Positions 18,228 through 27,760 are shown, counted from the stretch's first letter. The stretch: 64,000 bases of DNA from Terriglobales bacterium (GCA_025980765.1 JAICXB010000015.1:1-64000); one strand, 5' to 3'. The notes: a model not told the origin generated them from the letters alone. Numbers and translations: made by a program.

Positions 18228-19400
18228 ATGGAAGCACCTCTACGGCGATCACTGGCAGACCGCATCCTGGGTAAACGCGTCATCTTTCGCCGTCCCATCT
18301 ACATATTTTGGCTGTCGGCGATCACGATTGTGTTGTTTGCGGCGACATTTGGGCTCAATCGGGTGTATGCGCAGCGCCAGCAGCAGCTCAGCATTTCCTG
18401 GTTTCGCGAAGGACAAACTGCCTTGGCAGCCGGCAAACCTGAGCTTGCTATCGGCGATCTGCGCACCGCGCTGGCTTATTCGCATGACAATCAGGAGTAT
18501 CTCTTCGCGTTGGCGCAGGCCTTGGCGGCGGCTAATCGCGTGCCGGAGGCGCGTTCCTACTTGCTTTCGCTGCTGGAAGATGAGCCTGGAAATGGGCCGG
18601 TGAACCTTGAACTCGCGCATCTGGCCGTGAAAACGCACGATAACGGGCACGCCATGCGCTATTTCAATGGGGCAATCTACGGCGCGTGGGAGGCGAATCC
18701 TGAGGCGCAGCGCCAGCAAGTGCGCAAGGAACTCATCGATTTCCTTACTTCCCAGCAGCTAAGAACGCAAGCCCGCGGCGAACTGCTTACTTTGAGCGCG
18801 GAAATGCCCAAAGATTCCGGCTCTGAACTGTGGGTTGCGAACGCGTTTGCCAAGCTTGGAGACGACGCCAGCGCGCTCGATTTCTACAACGCAAGCTTGA
18901 AACGCAATCGTCATGACGCCGATGCGCTGCTGGGTGCAGGAAAATCCGCGTTCCATTTGGGCCGCTATCGCGATGCATTGGCATATCTCAAGCGCGCAAA
19001 CTCCGCGCATCCGGACGCAGAATCGGCGCAAATGCTCGGGCTTACATCGCTGATTTTGGACCTGAATCCCTTCGAAAGCAGCCTCTCGCAGGACGAACGC
19101 AGGCATTGTATGGTGCTGGCAATGGACGTAGCCGACCGCAGACTGCAGCAGTGCGCGCAGTCGCAGCACGTGGATTTAAGCGTTCCCGGCACAAATCCCA
19201 TGCAGCTTTATCGCGTTCAGTGGCTACAAATTGACCGCGAAATCGCGCATGCGCGCAGCCATTCTAGCCTGGTGGAGCTGCTGAACCCGGTTGCGAGTCT
19301 CATAATGGGAATCGAACAGCAGCCGGGATGCGGACCGCCGGCGCAGACCGACGATGCAATGCTGCACATCTATGCGCGTCCGGAAGAGCTGCAGCCGTGA
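18228..19400 (+). CDS. Membrane-anchored TPR protein
   Basis: 390 residues. One transmembrane helix near the N-terminus (residues about 25-46, YIFWLSAITIVLFAATFGL) leaves the rest probably outside the cytoplasm. TPR-like helical pairs follow (WFREGQTALAAGKPELAIGD, DALLGAGKSAFHLGRYRDAL, YLKRANSAHPDAESAQMLG). It is likely a protein-interaction scaffold; no enzyme motif is seen. The stop TGA overlaps the GTG start of the CLC transporter gene (GTGA at 19397-19400), so the two are translationally coupled, although a functional link is not known. Confidence 0.8.
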   Translation: MEAPLRRSLADRILGKRVIFRRPIYIFWLSAITIVLFAATFGLNRVYAQRQQQLSISWFREGQTALAAGKPELAIGDLRTALAYSHDNQEYLFALAQALAAANRVPEARSYLLSLLEDEPGNGPVNLELAHLAVKTHDNGHAMRYFNGAIYGAWEANPEAQRQQVRKELIDFLTSQQLRTQARGELLTLSAEMPKDSGSELWVANAFAKLGDDASALDFYNASLKRNRHDADALLGAGKSAFHLGRYRDALAYLKRANSAHPDAESAQMLGLTSLILDLNPFESSLSQDERRHCMVLAMDVADRRLQQCAQSQHVDLSVPGTNPMQLYRVQWLQIDREIAHARSHSSLVELLNPVASLIMGIEQQPGCGPPAQTDDAMLHIYARPEELQP

Positions 19401-21127
19401 GCGGACCGGTCACAGCTGCGCCAAACCCCGCGGAAAAGCCACAAACTGCCGCTGCGGCGGCCACCGGACAAGGCCAAGGCGAGCAGTTTTTTCTGCTGCT
19501 GGCGATCTTCATCGGGGTTTTTTCCGGCCTGGCGGTTGTCTGCTTTCGCATCTTCATCGAGTTCTGCCGCATGGAGCTGCTGGGATCGTCGCTTTCCTCC
19601 AGTTTTCCGCGCATTCTTCTCGCTCCCGCGCTCACCGGAATCGCCGTAGCCGCACTGGTGATGTTCGCATTTCCACGAACGCGCGGCAGCGGCGTGAATC
19701 AAACCAAGGCTGCGCTCTACATTTATGACGGCTATATCCCGTTTCGGACCGCGATCGGCAAATTTATTTGCTCGGGATTGGCGATCGGATCGGGGCAATC
19801 TCTGGGTCCTGAAGACCCTTCGCTGCAGATTGGCGCCTCGATCGCGTCGATGATTGGCCGCAAACTCAAGCTGAACCGCGAACGTTTGCGCCTGATTGCG
19901 CCCATTGGCGCGGCTGCGGGACTTGCTGCGGCTTTCAATGCACCCATTTCCGCCGTGCTGTTCGTAATCGAAGAGGTCATCGGGCGCTGGACGGCCGGCA
20001 TTTTGGGGGCAGTAGTCCTCTCGGCCGTCTCTAGCGTAGTAGTTTCCCGCTATTTTCTGGGCTCGGAACCGCTCTTCCGCATTCCTCCGGTCGAGTTCAT
20101 TCAGCCCAGAGAACTGATTGCTTATGCCGTTTTGGGAATCGTGGGCGCGCTGGCATCGGTGGTTTTCTCTAAAGCAATTGAGATCTTCCGGCCGCGAATG
20201 AAGGCAATGCCGCGCTGGACGCAGCTTCTGCAGCCGGCAATTGCCGGCCTGATCATCGGCGCGATTGGGCTGGCAGGGCGTCCGGAGGTGATGGGCGCCG
20301 GGTACGAGTTCATGGACCAGGCGCTGCACGACCAGTTTGCGTGGGAGATTATGGGGATTCTGGCCGGTCTAAAGATCCTTAGCACCGTGCTTTCGTTCGT
20401 GAGCGGGACGCCGGGAGGCATGTTTGCGCCGACATTGTTTATTGGTGGCATGCTTGGCGGCGCTGTAGGAGGCGTCGAGCGGCTCTTCTTCCCGTCTTTG
20501 ACTGGCTCAGTTGGGACCTATGTTCTGGTGGGAATGGGCGTGCTTTTTGCCGCATTTTTGCGCGTTCCGATGACCTCGGTGTTCATGGTTTTGGAGGTCA
20601 GCGGCAATTATTCGATCATCGTGCCGGTGATTCTGGCCAATACGCTTGCATATTTGATCTCGCGCAACCTGCAGCCGGTGGGCATCTTCGATCTTCTCAG
20701 CCGCCAGGACGGGCTGGATTTGCCATCCATGGAGGAACAGCGCGAAGAACGGGTGCGTCGGGTGGAAGATGCGATGCGCGCCGTGGACGTGCCAGTGGTG
20801 AGTTCACAACAGACAATCGAGCGCGCCATTGCCCTGGCGGACGAGCAAAATGCCAGCGAACTCCTGGTAGACGATCCCCCCTTTGGCTGGTCGAGCGTGA
20901 GTACGTCGGCGCTGGAGGAACTGGCGCGCGCAGGAAAGGCGCAGACTACGATCGCTCACATCCTACCCGAGGCGCGGATGCCGCAGATCTATCCGGATAA
21001 TCGGCTGGAAGTCGCGCTTAAGCACATCGCGCACTGGCCGTTTTTGCCGGTAATCCATCGCGCCAACCCAAGGCAACTAGTTGGTTTGATCTCGTTACGG
21101 GATGTAATCAGCACGTTTGTCGAGTAG
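19397..21127 (+). CDS. CLC family chloride channel/antiporter with CBS domains
   Basis: 576 residues starting at GTG 19397, overlapping the upstream stop. The CLC core (about 30-430) contains RTRGSGVNQTKAAL (first ion-binding loop, Ser kept). LGPEDPSLQIGAS corresponds to the usual GREGP filter, with the gating Glu kept but Arg and Gly replaced. FNAPISAVLFVIEEV has the Glu used for proton transfer in CLC antiporters. GTPGGMFAPTLFIGG gives the third loop. The C-terminus (440-576) carries CBS-type repeats (VPVVSSQQTIERAIALADE, FLPVIHRANPRQLVGLISLR). Probably a Cl-/H+ exchanger. Confidence 0.92.
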   Translation: MSGPVTAAPNPAEKPQTAAAAATGQGQGEQFFLLLAIFIGVFSGLAVVCFRIFIEFCRMELLGSSLSSSFPRILLAPALTGIAVAALVMFAFPRTRGSGVNQTKAALYIYDGYIPFRTAIGKFICSGLAIGSGQSLGPEDPSLQIGASIASMIGRKLKLNRERLRLIAPIGAAAGLAAAFNAPISAVLFVIEEVIGRWTAGILGAVVLSAVSSVVVSRYFLGSEPLFRIPPVEFIQPRELIAYAVLGIVGALASVVFSKAIEIFRPRMKAMPRWTQLLQPAIAGLIIGAIGLAGRPEVMGAGYEFMDQALHDQFAWEIMGILAGLKILSTVLSFVSGTPGGMFAPTLFIGGMLGGAVGGVERLFFPSLTGSVGTYVLVGMGVLFAAFLRVPMTSVFMVLEVSGNYSIIVPVILANTLAYLISRNLQPVGIFDLLSRQDGLDLPSMEEQREERVRRVEDAMRAVDVPVVSSQQTIERAIALADEQNASELLVDDPPFGWSSVSTSALEELARAGKAQTTIAHILPEARMPQIYPDNRLEVALKHIAHWPFLPVIHRANPRQLVGLISLRDVISTFVE

Positions 21128-21164
21128 GGAACTGCATCCTTCCGCCTGGAATTGCCGAGACAAC

Positions 21165-21194
21165 GTTAGGGCGCGGCTAAGGTCGTCCCCTAAC
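21165..21194. other. Short hairpin after the CLC gene
   Basis: GTTAGGG (21165-21171) and CCCTAAC (21188-21194) can pair with a 16-nt loop, 38 bases after the CLC stop. No T-run follows. It might be a weak terminator or a chance palindrome. Confidence 0.25.
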
Positions 21195-21274
21195 ACTTAC
21201 GGGCTTCGGATTCGCCCGGCGGATTCAGAACCGTTCTTCTGGATCGGAGCATCGAACAATAGCTAAGGAGTGTT

Positions 21275-21931
21275 GTGGCTGAACTCGGCTTAAACGCGTC
21301 TCAGATCATCGCGTTGGTGATTGGAACCAGCTTCGCCGCGGGGCTGAATGTCTATGCCATGCTGGGCACACTGGGCGTGCTCGGACGGGTGCACGCCATT
21401 GCGCTGCCGGCTGCACTGCACGTAGTCCAAAACCCAGTAGTGATCGTGATTGCCTGGGCGATGTTCGTGTTGCATTTTTTTGCCGATAAGATCCCCGCAT
21501 TTGACCTGATTTGGAACGCGTTGCACACCTTCATTCGCATTCCATTGGCCGCACTGGTGGCCTATGCCGCGACTTCGCAGCTATCACCCGAGACTCAAAT
21601 CGCGAGCACCGCATTAGCGGGAGTCATCGCCGCCGTGGCGCATACGGGTAAATTTGCGGCGCGGGCCGCAGTCACGCCTTCTCCAGAGCCATTTTCGAAC
21701 GCGGCGCTGAGCGTAGCGGAAGATGCGACTTCTGTTGGCCTCACCTGGTTTGCCACAGCGCATCCTTTCTGGGCCGCGATTCTGGCCATTGTCCTCGTCG
21801 CGGGAGCTGTAGTTCTGATCTGGCTATTTGCGCGTGGAGCAAAGGCGCTCTTCCGCAGAGCACTCAATCAGTTGCGCGGGCGAAGGCCATCGGAACCTCA
21901 GCCGCAATTGACCTTGCCTCCTGTGGCGTGA
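21275..21931 (+). CDS. DUF4126 family membrane protein
   Basis: 218 residues from GTG 21275, with AAGGAG seven bases before it. Four or more hydrophobic segments (about 9-38, 48-68, 85-115, 162-190). The pattern SFAAGLNVYAMLGTLGVLGR and FFADKIPAFDLIWNALHTFI is typical of DUF4126, a poorly studied family of integral membrane proteins. TPSPEPFSNAALSVAEDATS is the second conserved block. Function unknown. It precedes the DUF47-Pit phosphate genes on the same strand with about 45 bases between, so it may belong to the same transcription unit. Confidence 0.85.
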   Translation: MAELGLNASQIIALVIGTSFAAGLNVYAMLGTLGVLGRVHAIALPAALHVVQNPVVIVIAWAMFVLHFFADKIPAFDLIWNALHTFIRIPLAALVAYAATSQLSPETQIASTALAGVIAAVAHTGKFAARAAVTPSPEPFSNAALSVAEDATSVGLTWFATAHPFWAAILAIVLVAGAVVLIWLFARGAKALFRRALNQLRGRRPSEPQPQLTLPPVA

Positions 21932-21974
21932 AATATTCGTGCGTCGTAGCTAAACATCTTCATAGCTAAAGATC

Positions 21975-22589
21975 ATGGTCCGTTTTCTTCCAAAAGAAAC
22001 GAAGTTCTTCGACATGTTCACCGAAATGGCGAACAACCTCACTGAAGGCGCGCGCCTGCTGAAGACGATTCTCGAAGACATGCGCGACGTCGATGCACGC
22101 GTGCAGCAACTCAAGACCATTGAACATCGCGGTGACGAGATGACGCACGATGTGCTGACGAAGCTCAATCAGAGCTTCATCACGCCATTCGATCGCGAGG
22201 ACATTCACAAACTGGCCTCGTCGCTCGACGACGTGCTGGATTTTGTCTATGCCGCCGGCGAGCGGCTGGTAATGTACAAAATCAGCGGCATCACTCCTTC
22301 TGCTGCGCAGTTGGCCGATGTCGTGGTGCGCCAGGGGGAGCAGCTCTGCAAAGCAGTGGCGCTGCTCGGCAAGAATGACAATGTGCTGCAGTATTGCGTG
22401 GAAATTAATCGCCTGGAAAACGAAGCCGACCGCATTACCCGCAATGCCCTGGCGCAGTTGTTCGATGTCGAAACCGATCCCATCGCCCTGATCAAGAAAA
22501 AAGAATTGTATGAAGCTCTGGAGACCGCGTCAGACAAAGCCGAAGACGCGGCCAATGTGATCGAGTCTGTCGTCGTGAAGAGCGCCTGA
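21975..22589 (+). CDS. DUF47 (PhoU-like) Pit accessory protein
   Basis: 204 residues, all-helical, with the DUF47 signatures FLPKETKFFDMFTEMA at the start, IEHRGDEMTHDV (about 48-59) and TPFDREDIHKLASSLDDVLD (about 72-91). A C-terminal half repeats the E-x3-D pattern (EINRLENEADRI, ELYEALETASDKAEDAANVI). These PhoU-related proteins are regularly encoded just before a Pit transporter, as here (33-base gap), and probably modulate low-affinity phosphate uptake by metal-dependent binding. Confidence 0.93.
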   Translation: MVRFLPKETKFFDMFTEMANNLTEGARLLKTILEDMRDVDARVQQLKTIEHRGDEMTHDVLTKLNQSFITPFDREDIHKLASSLDDVLDFVYAAGERLVMYKISGITPSAAQLADVVVRQGEQLCKAVALLGKNDNVLQYCVEINRLENEADRITRNALAQLFDVETDPIALIKKKELYEALETASDKAEDAANVIESVVVKSA

Positions 22590-22622
22590 GCGCACCCATC
22601 CTACGCATGAGGACAGCCCACT

Positions 22623-23648
22623 TTGGATAGCACGACCGTACTGGTGCTCCTGACCATTCTTCTGGCCCTCTGCTTCGATTTTTTCAATGGATTTCATGAT
22701 GCCGCCAACAGCATCGCCACCGTGGTTTCGACGCGCGTTCTGTCCCCGCGACTAGCGGTGATCTGGGCGGCATTCTTCAATTTTGTTGCAGCTTTTCTAT
22801 ATGGCACCGCGGTAGCCACCACCATCAGCTCGAAAATGATCGATATCAGCCACGTCACGCAATACGTGGTGCTGAGTGGACTTGCGGCTGCGATCATCTG
22901 GGACATCATCACCTGGTGGTGGGGCCTGCCCACCTCCTCGTCTCACGCTCTGATCGGCGGTTATGCGGGCGCGGCCGTTGCCCGCGCCGGTTTCGGCGTG
23001 ATCCTTCCCAGTGGATGGACGAAAACGTTGGTATTCATCGTTGTCGCTCCCCTTATGGGACTGGTCCTCGGACTGATCTTCATGACGGCGATGTACTGGA
23101 TCTTCCGCCACTCCGCGCCGCGCCAGGTGGACACCTGGTTTCGCAAACTGCAATTGCTCTCTGCCGCTTCCTACAGCCTGGGACACGGCGGAAATGACGC
23201 CCAGAAAACTATGGGACTGATCGCCGGCGCCCTCTACACCGGGGGCATTATCACCCGGCAGGAGTTTGCCACAAACTGGGGTCACTTTCATTGGCCGATC
23301 GTGCTTGGCGCGAATCTCGCAATGGGATTGGGAACTTATTTTGGCGGCTGGCGAATTGTTCACACCATGGGCTCGAAAATCACAAAATTGAAGCCCATTG
23401 GCGGCTTCTGCGCCGAAGCCGCGGGAGCTCTTACATTGTTCAGTACCGCGGCTACCGGAATTCCCGTGAGCACGACGCACACGATTACCGGCGCGATCGT
23501 CGGGGTGGGTTCGACGCAGCGGCTTTCGGCCGTGCGTTGGGGCGTCGCTGGGCGCATCGTCTGGGCATGGATCCTGACGATTCCGGCTTCGGCCGGTGTT
23601 GCCGCCGGACTGTTCTGGATCATTCGAATCTTCAATCCAAACGCATAG
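22623..23648 (+). CDS. pit: Inorganic phosphate transporter, PiT family
   Basis: 341 residues from TTG 22623. The PiT signature FNGFHDAANSIATVVSTRVL is at about 21-40 and its inverted-topology twin GHGGNDAQKTMGLIAGAL at about 192-209. GLPTSSSHALIGG and GIPVSTTHTITGAIVGVG carry the paired STTH-type motifs. About ten transmembrane helices. It imports phosphate (often as metal-phosphate) with H+ or Na+. It follows DUF47, the usual pairing. Its downstream side is a family C repeat. Confidence 0.95.
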   Translation: MDSTTVLVLLTILLALCFDFFNGFHDAANSIATVVSTRVLSPRLAVIWAAFFNFVAAFLYGTAVATTISSKMIDISHVTQYVVLSGLAAAIIWDIITWWWGLPTSSSHALIGGYAGAAVARAGFGVILPSGWTKTLVFIVVAPLMGLVLGLIFMTAMYWIFRHSAPRQVDTWFRKLQLLSAASYSLGHGGNDAQKTMGLIAGALYTGGIITRQEFATNWGHFHWPIVLGANLAMGLGTYFGGWRIVHTMGSKITKLKPIGGFCAEAAGALTLFSTAATGIPVSTTHTITGAIVGVGSTQRLSAVRWGVAGRIVWAWILTIPASAGVAAGLFWIIRIFNPNA

Positions 23649-23680
23649 AGTTCCTTCTAGAACCCCGAGCACCCAAAGAG

Positions 23681-23845
23681 TTTCATCCTGAGCCCGCCTC
23701 CGCGGGCGAAGGATCTCGCGGAATCTGTTGGCCTCCATTGCCGATTGTGAATCCTCGACCAAGACTTGGTTGAGGAGCTAGATGCAGCATTTTATTCACA
23801 CAGATTCCGAGAGGTTCTTCGCCCAAAAAAGGGCTCAGAATGACA
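23681..23845. repeat. Intergenic inverted repeat, family C (copy C2)
   Basis: Left arm 23681-23727 and right arm 23801-23845 mirror each other. Shared blocks are CATYCTGAGCCC, GGGCGAAGRAYCT and CGGAATCTG. The middle has its own hairpin, CCTCGACCAAG-AC-TTGGTTGAGG (23753-23775), comparable to the central hairpin in C1 (10570-10600), so the whole architecture is conserved. It lies between pit and ribBA. Confidence 0.88.
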
Positions 23846-23922
23846 CTTTTTGAGAGACTTCCTTTTAAGCTCCCGGTCCCACACTGCTAGAATCTTCTCA
23901 GCTCTACACGCATCCTATCGCC

Positions 23923-25086
23923 ATGTCATCCGTCTTCACAGATGTGGAAACGGCAGTATCGGAGATTCGCGCCGGCCGCATGATCGTCGTGGTGGACGAC
24001 GAAGACCGCGAGAATGAAGGCGATCTCACCATTGCCGCCGAATTTGCCACGCCGGAAGTCATCAACTTCATGGCCAAGTTCGGCCGCGGCCTGGTCTGCC
24101 TGGCGCTCACCGAGGAGCGGCTCGACTATCTCCGCCTGGGGATGATGACCGCGAATAATACGTCCCAATATGGCACGGCGTTTACGGAAAGCATCGATGC
24201 TCGCGATGGCGTGACCACCGGCATTTCCGCCTATGATCGCGCGCGCACGATCGCGGTTGCGATCGATCCCGCCAGCCGTCCATCAGACCTGGTGCGGCCT
24301 GGGCACACTTTTCCGCTGCGGGCGCGCAAAGGCGGCGTGCTGGTGCGCGCCGGCCAGACCGAAGCTTCGGTCGATCTGGCACGAATGGCGGGGCTGATTC
24401 CGGCCGGCGTGATCTGCGAAATCATGAAGGAAGATGGCACCATGGCGCGAGTGCCGGACCTCATCGAGTTTTGCCGCGAGCACCAGATGAAGATGCTGAC
24501 TGTGGCCGAGTTGATCCGTTATCGCATGCAGCACGAGCGCTATATTCGCCGCATTGGCGAGGGCGTGTTGCCGACGCGATATGGGGAATTCCGGCTGGTG
24601 GCTTATGAATCAGAAGTTGACGGGGGCGAATCCCACGTCGCATTGTTGCTTGGCGATGCCGGAGAGGGCGGCGATCCCGTGCTGGTTCGCGTACATTCCC
24701 ATTGTCTGGTGGGCGATGTTTTCGGAACTACGCTTTGCGAATGCAATGCGGTGCTCGAACGCTCGATGCAGATGATCGCGGAAATCGGACGCGGGGCCAT
24801 TATTTATCTGCACCAAACCGCAAAAGGATTCAACGTGAGTGAAACCGCGGGCGGGGCCGCTCTCTCGTTTGAGCACGAGCGGCGCGATCCTAAGAGTCCC
24901 GAACATCAGAGGAGAACTCAACGTCAGATTGGACTCGGGGCGCAAATCCTCTCCGACTTGAATCTCCGCCGCATTCGCCTGCTGACCAACCATCCGCGTC
25001 GCGTGCCCGCGCTCGAAGGCTTCGGCATTGAAATTGTGGAGCAGGTGCCGGTGACCACGACCTTGTCGGCCGGCAAAATGGGTTAA
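23923..25086 (+). CDS. ribBA: RibBA-like protein: DHBP synthase plus divergent GTP cyclohydrolase II domain
   Basis: 387 residues. Residues 1-205 are 3,4-dihydroxy-2-butanone-4-phosphate synthase-like: [29 protein letters not shown] and [16 protein letters not shown]. The usual metal-ligand His of the GHTEA motif is Gln here ([12 protein letters not shown]). Residues 206-387 are GCHII-like: [17 protein letters not shown] keeps the three zinc Cys. The segment normally reading RQEGR is HQTAK, and the following EANHQLGF-type region is absent or replaced. [20 protein letters not shown] is intact. The protein belongs to riboflavin synthesis by family, but both active sites look altered. No FMN riboswitch was recognised upstream. 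Confidence 0.85.
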   Translation: MSSVFTDVETAVSEIRAGRMIVVVDDEDRENEGDLTIAAEFATPEVINFMAKFGRGLVCLALTEERLDYLRLGMMTANNTSQYGTAFTESIDARDGVTTGISAYDRARTIAVAIDPASRPSDLVRPGHTFPLRARKGGVLVRAGQTEASVDLARMAGLIPAGVICEIMKEDGTMARVPDLIEFCREHQMKMLTVAELIRYRMQHERYIRRIGEGVLPTRYGEFRLVAYESEVDGGESHVALLLGDAGEGGDPVLVRVHSHCLVGDVFGTTLCECNAVLERSMQMIAEIGRGAIIYLHQTAKGFNVSETAGGAALSFEHERRDPKSPEHQRRTQRQIGLGAQILSDLNLRRIRLLTNHPRRVPALEGFGIEIVEQVPVTTTLSAGKMG

Positions 25087-25090
25087 TGAG

Positions 25091-25172
25091 CTAGTGGACA
25101 GAATAAACTTGGTGGACTGAATGAACTTGGGTATCAAATTCCATAAAGTCCATTGAGTCCACTTTGGTCCAT
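25091..25172. repeat. Intergenic inverted repeat, family F (copy F1)
   Basis: Left arm 25091-25131 built from CTAGTGGACA/GGTGGACTGAA words; right arm 25142-25172 mirrors it (AGTCCATTGAGTCCAC). The gap lies between two convergent genes, ribBA and the ABC exporter, and the element fills it completely, touching the last codon of the exporter gene. A bidirectional terminator role fits the position. Relatives at 27695-27760 and 32132-32169. Confidence 0.8.
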
Positions 25173-26989
25173 CAGACGCTCCCGCCTGCGTGTGCTGCGA
25201 AGCTGGACGATGCGTCTTCCTGAAAGGCCGCAGGTGCGCTGAGATATTCCCGATTTGGCATCACTGCTTTCAGCCGCCCGCTGTCCAGCAACAGCACTAC
25301 GTTGCAGTTGCGGATGGTATTGAGCCGGTGAGCGATGATGAAGCTGGTGCGGCCCTTCATCAGGTCTTCCATGGCCTCGAGCACGGCGGATTCGGTCTTG
25401 ACGTCGAGCGCGCTGGTGGGCTCATCGAGGATCAGGACGGGAGCGTCCTTCAGGAAGGCCCGCGCGATAGCGATGCGTTGTCGCTGGCCTCCGGAGAGGC
25501 GGTTCCCGCCTTGACCGATTTTCGTGTCGTACCCCTGGGGAAGTGACAGGATGAAATTGTCGGCGTGAGCTGCCTTGGCGGCTTCGATGATCTCGGCGCG
25601 ACTCGCATCCAGTCGCCCATATGCGATGTTGTCCGCGACGGTCGCGGAAAACAGCACGGGCTCTTGTCCAATCACCGCGAACTGCTGCCGCAAATGGGAG
25701 ACGCTATAGCTGCGCAGATCGCGCTCGTCCAGCAGGATCTGTCCGGAAGCCGGCTCATAGAAACGGGTCAGCAAGTTCACGAGAGTTGTCTTGCCCGAGC
25801 CGCTCGCTCCCACGATTCCGACCCGCGTGCCCGCATCGACGGAGAATGAAACCTCGTCCAGTGCGCGACCGCCGTTGGGATAGTCAAAGCTGACACTCTC
25901 GAAGCGAACGCGTCCCGCAGCGCGACCCTCAGCGGATGCGCCGGCGACCTCGCCCTGCTCTGGACGGTCCTCGAAAAGAACAAATGCGCGCTCCAGGCTG
26001 ACCAGCCATGACTGCAGCTCCGGCAACTTGCTGCTAATCGTCTTGAGCGGTTCATAGAGCTGCGCAACGTAAGCCATCACCAGCAGCAGATCACCGAGGC
26101 TGATGAATCCGGCAAGCACGTGGCGGATGCCAATCAGCAGGGTGGCCGCGCCGCCCAATGCGATGGCGGTTGAGATCAGCAGGTGATATCCGGCCTGGAT
26201 AGAAGCCAGCCGAACTTGCTCCGTCATTCGTTGCCGCGAGCGCATGCGGAAACGGTCATCTTCGAAATGTTCCGTGTTGAAAGCCTTTACTACGCGGATC
26301 GAAGCCAGCGCTTCGCTCATCAGCAGCATTGCCGAGCTATCGAGGTTCTTGACGCCCTCCCAGGCTTTGCGGGCCCTGCGACTCGATCGCCGAGCGGCCA
26401 GCATCAGAACCGGTGACAGCAACAACGCAACCAGCGCAATCGACCCGTCAATTCGGGCGGTCACATAAAACATGGCCGCGAATGAAAGAGCCGAGGTCAC
26501 CAGCGGAAGAATTCCCTGAATGAAAATGAACTGGATCGCCGGCGCGTCATGCTGAATCCGATAGGCGATGTCATTGGTGCCGCGGCGATCGTGGGTGGAA
26601 AGTGTAAGCCGTTGCGCCTGCCAGAAGAGACGTGTGCGCAGCTCAAACACCAATCTTTCGCCGGTATAGGTCTGCAGAAGCCACGAACCCAGCGTTTGCA
26701 GGTTCGTCAATATCGCCAGGGCCAGCAGCAGGGCGATGGCGAGAACCAGGTTTGCAGACGAGGATCCGGCCAGCCGGGCCGGCACAAAATGCTGCAGGGC
26801 CGAAGGGAGCGGATGATGTCCGATTACGCTGTCCACCGCAATTTTCAACGGCAACGGCAGCAGCATTGCAATGGGAACGGAAAAGGCAGCGAGCAAGAAA
26901 ATGCTCAGCAGATGGTTGAAGCTGGGACGCGCAAGTTCCATCAGACGCCTGCGCAAGGCAAGCCGATTTGTGAGTTTCTTCTCTAACAA
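25172..26989 (-). CDS. ABC transporter, fused permease/ATPase (exporter type)
   Basis: 605 residues from TTG 26989; an ATG at 26941 (MELARPSF) is an alternative start. Residues 20-320 hold six transmembrane helices of a type IV exporter. Residues 350-590 form the nucleotide-binding domain: Walker A GASGSGKTTL, Q-loop VIGQEPVLFS, signature LSGGQRQRIAIARAF, Walker B VLILDEPTSAL, switch His in IIAHRLNTI. It acts as a homodimer at the inner membrane. The substrate (lipid, peptide or drug) cannot be told. Confidence 0.95.
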   Translation of the reverse strand: MLEKKLTNRLALRRRLMELARPSFNHLLSIFLLAAFSVPIAMLLPLPLKIAVDSVIGHHPLPSALQHFVPARLAGSSSANLVLAIALLLALAILTNLQTLGSWLLQTYTGERLVFELRTRLFWQAQRLTLSTHDRRGTNDIAYRIQHDAPAIQFIFIQGILPLVTSALSFAAMFYVTARIDGSIALVALLLSPVLMLAARRSSRRARKAWEGVKNLDSSAMLLMSEALASIRVVKAFNTEHFEDDRFRMRSRQRMTEQVRLASIQAGYHLLISTAIALGGAATLLIGIRHVLAGFISLGDLLLVMAYVAQLYEPLKTISSKLPELQSWLVSLERAFVLFEDRPEQGEVAGASAEGRAAGRVRFESVSFDYPNGGRALDEVSFSVDAGTRVGIVGASGSGKTTLVNLLTRFYEPASGQILLDERDLRSYSVSHLRQQFAVIGQEPVLFSATVADNIAYGRLDASRAEIIEAAKAAHADNFILSLPQGYDTKIGQGGNRLSGGQRQRIAIARAFLKDAPVLILDEPTSALDVKTESAVLEAMEDLMKGRTSFIIAHRLNTIRNCNVVLLLDSGRLKAVMPNREYLSAPAAFQEDASSSFAAHAGGSV

Positions 26990-27236
26990 GGGACTAAGAA
27001 CGGACCGGTGCGATATTGATGCCGCAGAATGCAGCGTAGCTTCGTCATCGATTGCGCAACCAGTGTCTCTGGAACGTAATCTACCGTGATTCGCAAATCG
27101 CTATCAACAAAATGTGCAAGTATCGGGTCAATCTAATTCGTACTAAGGCAAAAGATTGCTGCTGTACTAAGGTTCTATCGGCATTCCATCGCTGGTTCGC
27201 CATCGTTTACAGTCAGCGGCAAGGAGAAACCTCAGC

Positions 27237-27668
27237 ATGTCAACTGCTTCAAACAACCTACCTGCATCGGCAATGAACACTCAGGAGCAAGCTACGATTG
27301 GCAAGAGCCTGACTATCAAAGGCGAAGTAACCGGCTCCGAGTCGCTCTACATCGACGGCAAGGTCGAAGGCTCCATCAACCTCTCCGGAAATCGCATTAC
27401 CATCGGGCGCAACGGACAAGTGAATGCCAACATCAACGCCCGCGAAGTTGTAGTGATGGGCAAGGTGCGCGGTAACCTGAACGCCAGCGATCGGGTAGAC
27501 ATTCGCAGTGAGGGCTCACTAACCGGAGATGTCGGCGCACAACGCATCAGCATCGAAGATGGCGCGTATTTCAAGGGCGGAATTGACATTCGCAAGGCGG
27601 GGCAGAAGACCGATGGCAAAGAGCCCGTCTCAATCGGCGCGGCGGCAGCAACTGGCACCCGCGGGTAA
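27237..27668 (+). CDS. Bactofilin (polymer-forming cytoskeletal protein)
   Basis: 143 residues, with AAGGAG 10 bases before the ATG. The central bactofilin domain (about 18-120) has short beta-helix repeats: IGKSLTIKGEVTGSESLYIDG, VEGSINLSGNRITIGRNGQV and GNLNASDRVDIRSEGSLTGD. The unstructured tails are typical. Bactofilins self-assemble without nucleotide into membrane-associated filaments that organise cell shape, stalks or envelope enzymes. It is monocistronic, followed by a family F repeat. Confidence 0.95.
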   Translation: MSTASNNLPASAMNTQEQATIGKSLTIKGEVTGSESLYIDGKVEGSINLSGNRITIGRNGQVNANINAREVVVMGKVRGNLNASDRVDIRSEGSLTGDVGAQRISIEDGAYFKGGIDIRKAGQKTDGKEPVSIGAAAATGTRG

Positions 27669-27694
27669 CCCTCGGGGCTGCGATGTGGCAGGAA

Positions 27695-27760
27695 TTGTGG
27701 ACTAGGTGGACGAAGTGGACATATGGAAAGGTCCACTTCCTTCACCACTTGTTCCACTAA
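27695..27760. repeat. Intergenic inverted repeat, family F (copy F2)
   Basis: Left arm 27695-27720 (GTGGACTAGGTGGACGAAG) and right arm 27731-27760 (GTCCACTTCCTTCACCACTT) are imperfect mirrors with a 10-nt loop. It lies 27 bases after the bactofilin stop, where a terminator is expected. The 190 bases from here to the next ATG show nothing recognisable apart from a TTGACA at 27853-27858 that could be a -35 box. Confidence 0.8.

Noticed and set aside
23846-23922. FMN riboswitch before ribBA
   Set aside because: Only 77 bases lie between the family C repeat and the ATG, and none of the conserved RFN helices was found.
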